This document shows, one piece after another, positions 30,735 to 35,740 of a DNA stretch of 35,740 bases; the first letter of the stretch is position 1, and every line of letters starts with the position of its first letter. The stretch is from Desulfobacterales bacterium. GTDB taxonomy: Bacteria > Desulfobacterota > Desulfobacteria > Desulfobacterales > B30-G6. The stretch spans positions 2,189 through 37,928 of the forward strand of contig JAOZRT010000001.1 of assembly GCA_029940035.1 (NCBI GenBank), given 5' to 3'. The notes beneath the pieces were generated by a model. That model saw only the letters and a list, made by a program, of their open reading frames with translations, had not been told where the DNA came from and did no database searches. A program made the position numbers and the translations under genes.

Positions 30735-31565
30735 ATGGTGGAAGTGGAAAACAGACCGATCGTACAGCTGAACAATATATCAAAGTATTACAAATCACGG
30801 GCCAGTTTTTTTAAAGCGTCCGTAGAAAATGTCACTGCCTTGAAGAAGATATCCCTGGAGATATTCAAAGGCGAAATATTCGGTCTGGTGGGCCAGAGTG
30901 GCAGCGGCAAGACAACCATGGGGCGTTTGATCGTGAAATTAGAAAATCCTGACGAGGGCAGCATCCAACTTGAAGGACAAAAGATAAATCATCTTAAAAG
31001 GCAAGCCCTAAAGGACTTCCGCATGAAAGTCCAGATGATTTTTCAGGACCCTTACCAGTCGCTCAATCCGCACCTGTCGATTTCTGACACCATTCTGGAG
31101 CCGTTGACCATCCACGGCGTCGCCACGCGGCAGGAAAGGCAGGCGAAGGTTATTAAATCACTGGAATCGGTGGGTTTGTCACCGGCCACCGACTATATGA
31201 ACCGTTACCCCCACCAGCTCAGCGGCGGCCAACGGCAACGGGTGGCCATTGCCCGCGCCATGGTATTGAAACCGGAATTCGTGGTTGCCGATGAACCCAC
31301 TTCCATGCTGGACGCCACCATCGCCATTCAGTTGTTCCGGTTGCTGTTGGATATTCGTGATCGTTTCGGCGTGACGTTTCTGTTCATCACCCACAATCTG
31401 GCAGCAGCCCGCTTTCTGTGTGACCGGCTTGCCGTGATCCAGCAGGGCGAGATCGTCGAAAGCGGCACGACCGAGAAGATTATCCGCGAACCGCAGCATG
31501 ACTACACGCGCAAATTGATTGCAGCTCAGCCTAAATTCACTTACGGTGGTCCCAACGCCCAGTGA
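30735..31565 (+). CDS. Peptide ABC transporter ATP-binding protein, DppF type
   Basis: 276 residues; AAAGGAC precedes ATG 30735. Walker A GQSGSGKTT, Q-loop MIFQDPYQSLNPHLSI, signature LSGGQRQRVAIARAM, Walker B FVVADEPTSMLDA, switch ITHNLAAARFL. It stops soon after the HDYTRKLI motif and lacks the C-terminal Cys-containing extension of longer DppF/OppF proteins, so only the DppD partner could hold a cluster. Last gene of the importer operon. Confidence 0.92.
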   Translation: MVEVENRPIVQLNNISKYYKSRASFFKASVENVTALKKISLEIFKGEIFGLVGQSGSGKTTMGRLIVKLENPDEGSIQLEGQKINHLKRQALKDFRMKVQMIFQDPYQSLNPHLSISDTILEPLTIHGVATRQERQAKVIKSLESVGLSPATDYMNRYPHQLSGGQRQRVAIARAMVLKPEFVVADEPTSMLDATIAIQLFRLLLDIRDRFGVTFLFITHNLAAARFLCDRLAVIQQGEIVESGTTEKIIREPQHDYTRKLIAAQPKFTYGGPNAQ

Positions 31566-31768
31566 AAAAGATAACATAATAAACGCATTCCTGCTCATAT
31601 AGCGCTTGCCGTGTTCCATTACTTTCAACTCCTCTATTGGGGACAACGGTACAACCATTACTATTATTCAATGCACCTGAGAATTGGTTTGCTGGATAAG
31701 AGCAAAAGAAGGGAGACTTCCTTGTTTTTTTGAAGGCAATAGTCAATATTTGTATGAGAATAAGATAG

Positions 31769-31797
31769 TTGACAATTAGAGTACAATATAATATTTT
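31769..31797 (+). promoter_or_regulatory. Possible sigma-70 promoter of the type VI secretion operon
   Basis: In the AT-rich 31566-31945 spacer TTGACA (31769-31774) is followed after 17 bases by TATTTT (31792-31797); a better TATAAT at 31787-31792 is too close. About 150 bases separate it from the first gene of the operon. Nothing else is recognised in this spacer. Confidence 0.35.
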
Positions 31798-31945
31798 CTA
31801 ATTCAGTGTCTAATTTATTGTTGGCTAAATAATTCGACAATCAGTCATTTATCATCTGCGAAATAAATCAATAAGCTTTAATGGCTATCTAGCGGCTTAG
31901 CTGAATGACCCGTTATTATGCAGCACCCGGGAAGGAGAATACGGG

Positions 31946-34153
31946 GTGATAGAGACACACAATACAGCGTCATTACTTCCATATTTCAACAAACAGCGCG
32001 CCTTATCAATTCAACCCGACCTCGCTGCTTCCAAATCTGCGTGTCAAGGGGGATCCTCTGTACCTTTTTTGGTGATGAGTGAGTCTGATCCCATGACACG
32101 TCTACTCAAGGCAAAGATTGTTACTCAGGCAGATAGCGAAATCCAATCAGTTTTTCTTCTATTACAAAGGGATCAGTATAGCATACTTCAGGATAGTATG
32201 TGGCCTTTAAACAACAGGGATGTTGAAGCTGCCTGGCAAAGCTCTTTTGCTAATTTCACGAGTGGGAGTCACATATCAGCACCAATATTGCTGAAAGAAC
32301 AAATCCATACGGATGATGCGCTTTTGCCCATGGGTTCCACTTTTTACTGTCAAGCAAAACAGGTTTTTTTTGATCCATCCTGCCCGGCATGCGCTCAGCC
32401 ATTGGTGTTATGCACTGATGACGCGTTTTTGGAAGCGAATGGACTTCAGCCGTACACAACCTCACTTACGAGATATTTGTATTGTAAATCCTGCGCTCAG
32501 ATGAATCAGAGTCCTATTTGTTACGTGCCTTCCCAGGAGGGATGTTACCAGGAAAACATAAAAGATATGCGTCAATGGCTGGAGGCGTATAAAACGGCTG
32601 TTATCAATAAGACTATCAGATCAAGCGACCCTTGCTCAACATGCCAGGATATTAACCTGTGTTATGGTTCGGATGATTTGGCAAAATCCAGAGTCATTCC
32701 ATTCTCCTTTTTCCCGAATTATATGCTGATGTTCCCTGCGCCAACCATAGCTGCGGTTGATTTTCTACGGCTGGTGTCAGGGGCGCCGCTCGAAACTATA
32801 GCTCATCGAAATGCAGTGGGACGAGCTCCAGGCAGATTGAAATGCCTTTCTAACATGACTGAACGCTTTTCTGATAGCCAGTTTTTTCTGTTTGAAAATA
32901 ATGACAAGCAATTTCTGGAAATTCTATATTTAAAACTTTCTTTTCTATCAGAGTTGGTCCATGGCTGCTTTTCCAGTCCGGTCAATGAAAGGTTTTCTGA
33001 TATAGGATTTTCGATAGATCGAATATGGGTTAGCTTGGCAGAACAGAATCGTTATCTTCCGCTTCTATGGAATTTTAAAGCCGAGCATATCGGTGTCGGG
33101 CCATCCATGGCAATTATGCCTAAATTTCCAAAACACATCGCATTGAATGTCCTGCATTTTTTAGGATCCGCATGGTTCTATGCACTGCTTGTAAATCAAT
33201 CTCAGAATGTCGAGATGGTATTCGATGGTATTGGCAGCATGCTCCAAGATATTTCCAGCATCAATTTGGAATCTGCCGATTTCAAAGGGAAATTAGCCGG
33301 ATACCTTTTTCTAAAACCGCAAAATATTTTTTGGGATCCGGCGGCACTAAGAATTGATCCTGCCTGGGAAGCATTGTGGGAACGATCGCTCGGATTAGGT
33401 TTTTTATTTCTGCAATGCGGTCTTGAAAAAGATTCACCCACATCTATCAATACATTTTTTCAATCTATAGATCGGTTGAGAACCCAAGTAAAGAAAATGA
33501 TGTTTCAAACCGGGGAGGTGCAAGCAAGGCAAGCATTTGAAATGGCTCCCCATAAGCAGGAAGTGCATGAGATACTATCCCACATATTGAAAAAATGGCA
33601 AGCCGCCCACCCGGTCGTTGATCAAACGCGACAGTCGGTTTCAGCGCCGTCTCCTACCCGGGTAGAGACGATGGATAACAATAGTGTCAGTCCGGATGAA
33701 GATGACGCCATCTATGAAACTGTGATAATTTCGGCTAACAAATTTAGAAACCATGAACCTAACAAAGAGTCACTGCCCAATATTCCAAAAACAACTAAAT
33801 TTACATTGGATTATCCTGAAAAACCGACTGAGAATTTGGAAACAGAAGTTTCAGAGGGAATAGAGACACAGGAAACCATTATCGTACTATCTCAGGGCGG
33901 GAACGCTGATGCGCCCGTTCCGCATGGGGAAAAAGATGCGGATCTCCCAAAAACCATGATAATTTCAAGCGGTAAACAGGCGGGAAAACCCTCTCCCTTT
34001 GATCAGCAAATCATAAGTGATAGTGAGTCGACTGCGAGTACAGAGCAAGATGTCGATGCGCATACGGGGAAGCAGGAAGGTAAAGACAGTTACCACGAGG
34101 ATGATTTGTTGGAAAAAACCATCATACAGCATCGTGGAAATAAGGCTAAATAA
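31946..34153 (+). CDS. T6SS-linked protein with Cys-ribbons and a Thr-motif tail, unknown family
   Basis: 735 residues from GTG 31946, preceded by AAGGAG. I do not recognise the family. The N-terminal third has Cys pairs typical of zinc ribbons: C146-PA-C149, C156, C180-KS-C183, C230-ST-C233, C239. The middle (about 245-550) is a soluble mixed region with hydrophobic patches (NVLHFLGSAWFYALLVNQ). From about 560 the chain is acidic and disordered-looking and holds four similar motifs, YETVIIS (Thr592), QETIIVLS (Thr644), PKTMIIS (Thr670) and EKTIIQ (Thr725). They resemble phosphothreonine sites read by FHA domains; that is inference. Codon use looks more A/T-rich than upstream genes. It starts the operon and lies 4 bases from the next gene. 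Confidence 0.65.
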   Translation: MIETHNTASLLPYFNKQRALSIQPDLAASKSACQGGSSVPFLVMSESDPMTRLLKAKIVTQADSEIQSVFLLLQRDQYSILQDSMWPLNNRDVEAAWQSSFANFTSGSHISAPILLKEQIHTDDALLPMGSTFYCQAKQVFFDPSCPACAQPLVLCTDDAFLEANGLQPYTTSLTRYLYCKSCAQMNQSPICYVPSQEGCYQENIKDMRQWLEAYKTAVINKTIRSSDPCSTCQDINLCYGSDDLAKSRVIPFSFFPNYMLMFPAPTIAAVDFLRLVSGAPLETIAHRNAVGRAPGRLKCLSNMTERFSDSQFFLFENNDKQFLEILYLKLSFLSELVHGCFSSPVNERFSDIGFSIDRIWVSLAEQNRYLPLLWNFKAEHIGVGPSMAIMPKFPKHIALNVLHFLGSAWFYALLVNQSQNVEMVFDGIGSMLQDISSINLESADFKGKLAGYLFLKPQNIFWDPAALRIDPAWEALWERSLGLGFLFLQCGLEKDSPTSINTFFQSIDRLRTQVKKMMFQTGEVQARQAFEMAPHKQEVHEILSHILKKWQAAHPVVDQTRQSVSAPSPTRVETMDNNSVSPDEDDAIYETVIISANKFRNHEPNKESLPNIPKTTKFTLDYPEKPTENLETEVSEGIETQETIIVLSQGGNADAPVPHGEKDADLPKTMIISSGKQAGKPSPFDQQIISDSESTASTEQDVDAHTGKQEGKDSYHEDDLLEKTIIQHRGNKAK

Positions 34154-34157
34154 GGGT

Positions 34158-34904
34158 ATGGCACATAGCGTCGATCACGAACAATTGCTGGTTGAGATAG
34201 AAAATCTTTATGCATCTGCTCCTTCCAGTGCCGAAAAGTTAATCGAGGCTTATCTTGAAAACCGGTTGAGTTCACTAGAAGCAACTGAAAGACTGACATG
34301 CCTGAAAAAATTGACAGCTGAGACCGGGCAAGGGCAACAGAAGGCCGCAGCGCCGGCGGTGGGACAGGTGGAATCTCTGTCCAGGCTTTTCTCACTTCTG
34401 TTGAGCAAGACCGTATCTGTTGCCGACTTGACATCCGGGGAGATGACGGATCGGTTGCTGGATTCCTTTAACACGGTTTTCGATAATCTCAACCGCCTGA
34501 TCGGCAGCATCAACACCACCCTGTTCGGCGAGGGAGCCGGCGATAAAACCATCCGCCACATGATCGGGGAGCATATAGACGGCGATGCTGAAAAAAAATC
34601 ACTGGAAAGCTATATTGGCCAGATTGACAGGGCTTTCCTGGTCACGCACCAGGCTTTCCAGGGGGCTGTCAGGCAAATCGTATCCCAGATCCTGGAAGAA
34701 CTGGACCCCGAGGCCATTGTTTCGGCCGGATCTGGTGGATTGAAGCTAGGGGTTGTTAAACGAGCCGAGTTTTTTGACAGCTATAAAGATAAGTATGCCG
34801 TGGTTTGCAAGTGGTCTGAATCGGATAGATTCAGAGACCGGCTGCTGCGAGAATTTGAGAAAAAATGTCGTCAACTTTCTGATAACGGGGAGGAACAACG
34901 TTGA
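34158..34904 (+). CDS. TagH-like T6SS protein lacking the FHA domain
   Basis: 248 residues from ATG 34158; the frame is open further upstream but that part overlaps the preceding gene. The region around RLLDSFNTVFDNLNRLIGSI, YIGQIDRAFLVTHQAFQGAV, EELDPEAIV and FFDSYKDKYAVVC matches the C-terminal domain of TagH, the FHA protein of type VI secretion. The N-terminal FHA fold (G.P..S..H..I) is absent; instead there are about 80 residues of helical sequence. The position directly before tssJ and tssK is the usual one for tagH. TTGA overlap with tssJ implies coupled translation. Confidence 0.7.
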   Translation: MAHSVDHEQLLVEIENLYASAPSSAEKLIEAYLENRLSSLEATERLTCLKKLTAETGQGQQKAAAPAVGQVESLSRLFSLLLSKTVSVADLTSGEMTDRLLDSFNTVFDNLNRLIGSINTTLFGEGAGDKTIRHMIGEHIDGDAEKKSLESYIGQIDRAFLVTHQAFQGAVRQIVSQILEELDPEAIVSAGSGGLKLGVVKRAEFFDSYKDKYAVVCKWSESDRFRDRLLREFEKKCRQLSDNGEEQR

Positions 34905-35437
34905 ATCGAAAATTTTGCTCGATTGTGGTACTCATATGTGTTCTGTCAATTGTTGCCTGTGCAGCCCAGAAACCAACGCCGCCCCAGTGGGCCTACGGTC
35001 CTGAAGAAATTTCGCTGCTGCTGAGAAATGACGGTCAGCTCAACCTGATGGAAGGCATGCCACACACGCTGTTATTGTGTGCCTATCAGCTTAAGGATCC
35101 CAATACCTTCAACCAGATGTCGGAGGAGACCCAGGGCCTCCAGGAACTCCTGGAATGCGAGCTATATGATGGAAGCGTGGCTAGTGCCAGAAAAATAATC
35201 GCCTATCCCGGGCAGGACCAGACCTTTGTGCTGGATCGGGCCGAAGGGGCCAAATATGTGGCCATTGTTGCCGGCTATTACTTGTTGGTGAAGGAGCGTG
35301 TTGTGCGTGTGTTCGATGTTCCCGTGGTGATCGACAAAAAGGGTTTTTTTAAAAAGACCCTGACCAGTAAACCAGCACCATTGAACCTGGTGGTCACCCT
35401 AGGTCCCAAACAAATCCAAATGGTGGAAGGAAACTAG
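34901..35437 (+). CDS. tssJ: Type VI secretion outer-membrane lipoprotein TssJ
   Basis: 178 residues. The start is TTG 34901, overlapping the previous TGA and preceded by GGGGAGG at 34887-34893. Residues 1-19 are a lipoprotein signal with the lipobox SIVAC (Cys20). The mature part is a beta-sandwich typical of TssJ/VasD: GPEEISLLLRNDGQLNLMEG, HTLLLCAYQLKDPNTFNQM, LECELYDGSVASARKIIAYPG and YVAIVAGYYLL. TssJ anchors the TssLM membrane complex to the outer membrane through TssM. tssK follows after 5 bases. Confidence 0.9.
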   Translation: MNRKFCSIVVLICVLSIVACAAQKPTPPQWAYGPEEISLLLRNDGQLNLMEGMPHTLLLCAYQLKDPNTFNQMSEETQGLQELLECELYDGSVASARKIIAYPGQDQTFVLDRAEGAKYVAIVAGYYLLVKERVVRVFDVPVVIDKKGFFKKTLTSKPAPLNLVVTLGPKQIQMVEGN

Positions 35438-35442
35438 TCTCC

Positions 35443-35740
35443 ATGGAAAGACCTCTATTCTGGCATCAAGGCCTCTTTCTGCAACCCCAACACCTGCAGC
35501 TGAACGACCGCTACCATCAAACCCTGATGACGCCTCTGGTGCAATCTTTGACCCCCCATTTCTGGGGTGCCATAAAATTCGATATCCAGGAAGCTTCTCT
35601 GGGCAGCCGCAATTTCAATCTGGTCAGCGGTGAGATGGTATTCCCCGACATGACCCATGTGTCTTTTCCGGGCAATGCTCTGATTTCCGCCAGGTCATTT
35701 GAAGACGACTGGGTGGAGGGTGGCAAACCCTTGGGTGTGT
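35443..35740 (+). CDS. tssK: Type VI secretion baseplate protein TssK (N-terminal part)
   Basis: About 99 residues are visible before the window ends. The opening FWHQGLFLQPQHLQLNDRYH is the hallmark of TssK, the trimeric baseplate protein that links the tail to the TssJLM membrane complex. The following HFWGAIKFDIQEASLGSRNF and LVSGEMVFPD fit the shoulder domain. The order tagH-like, tssJ, tssK is standard; tssL and tssM would be expected to the right. Confidence 0.93.
   Translation, partial: MERPLFWHQGLFLQPQHLQLNDRYHQTLMTPLVQSLTPHFWGAIKFDIQEASLGSRNFNLVSGEMVFPDMTHVSFPGNALISARSFEDDWVEGGKPLGV

Overview
The window looks like a chromosomal segment of a Gram-negative Desulfobacterota-type bacterium, such as a Desulfosarcina or Desulfobacteraceae relative. 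I infer this from the gene content: a type VI secretion locus, outer-membrane and lipoproteins, a Liv amino-acid importer, a DUF3795 protein, a nucleotide-translocase/HEAT/cNMP fusion, and spacers full of short-period repeats. The assignment is inference and was not tested by any search. No rRNA, tRNA or CRISPR array was seen.

Layout. 1-3455 (+): the end of livH, then livM, livG and livF, a branched-chain amino-acid ABC importer. 3456-7709: small accessory genes in repeat-rich DNA: a two-helix membrane peptide, an outer-membrane barrel protein, a vapBC-type toxin-antitoxin pair (-) with a clear promoter/operator, a DUF3795 cysteine-rich protein flanked by direct repeats, a lipoprotein (-), and a universal-stress-protein remnant. 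7710-10781 (+): a hotdog thioesterase, an MFS transporter and a diguanylate cyclase. 10794-11789: a scar made of a Gly-rich/Cys C-terminal remnant, a frameshifted CsgG/FlgO-like fragment and a transposase remnant. 11762-20582 (-): SPOR-domain membrane protein, class A penicillin-binding protein, unknown membrane protein, QueC-like PP-loop ATPase, RimK-like ATP-grasp ligase and GNAT acetyltransferase. 20771-31565 (+): a secreted FGE-fold protein, the nucleotide-translocase/HEAT/cNMP fusion, a GshB-like ATP-grasp ligase, and a five-gene dipeptide/oligopeptide ABC importer. 31946-35740 (+): the start of a type VI secretion operon (unknown Zn-ribbon protein, TagH C-terminal-domain protein lacking FHA, TssJ, TssK), cut by the window edge.

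How the genes may work together. Two ATP-grasp ligases, a QueC-like PP-loop ATPase and an acetyltransferase lie around a divergent promoter region. The GshB-like ligase overlaps the first gene of a peptide importer. This suggests peptide, amino-acid or protein-tail modification, but no substrate can be read from the sequence. In the T6SS locus the first protein has a disordered tail with four Thr-plus-hydrophobic motifs that look like phosphothreonine/FHA targets, while the following TagH-like protein has no FHA domain.

The most unusual non-coding signal is a set of 7-base-period quasi-tandem arrays whose unit differs from site to site. They fill the spacers of the minus-strand block. Three of them sit directly upstream of start codons (PBP, PP-loop, RimK) in leaders with no obvious Shine-Dalgarno sequence.
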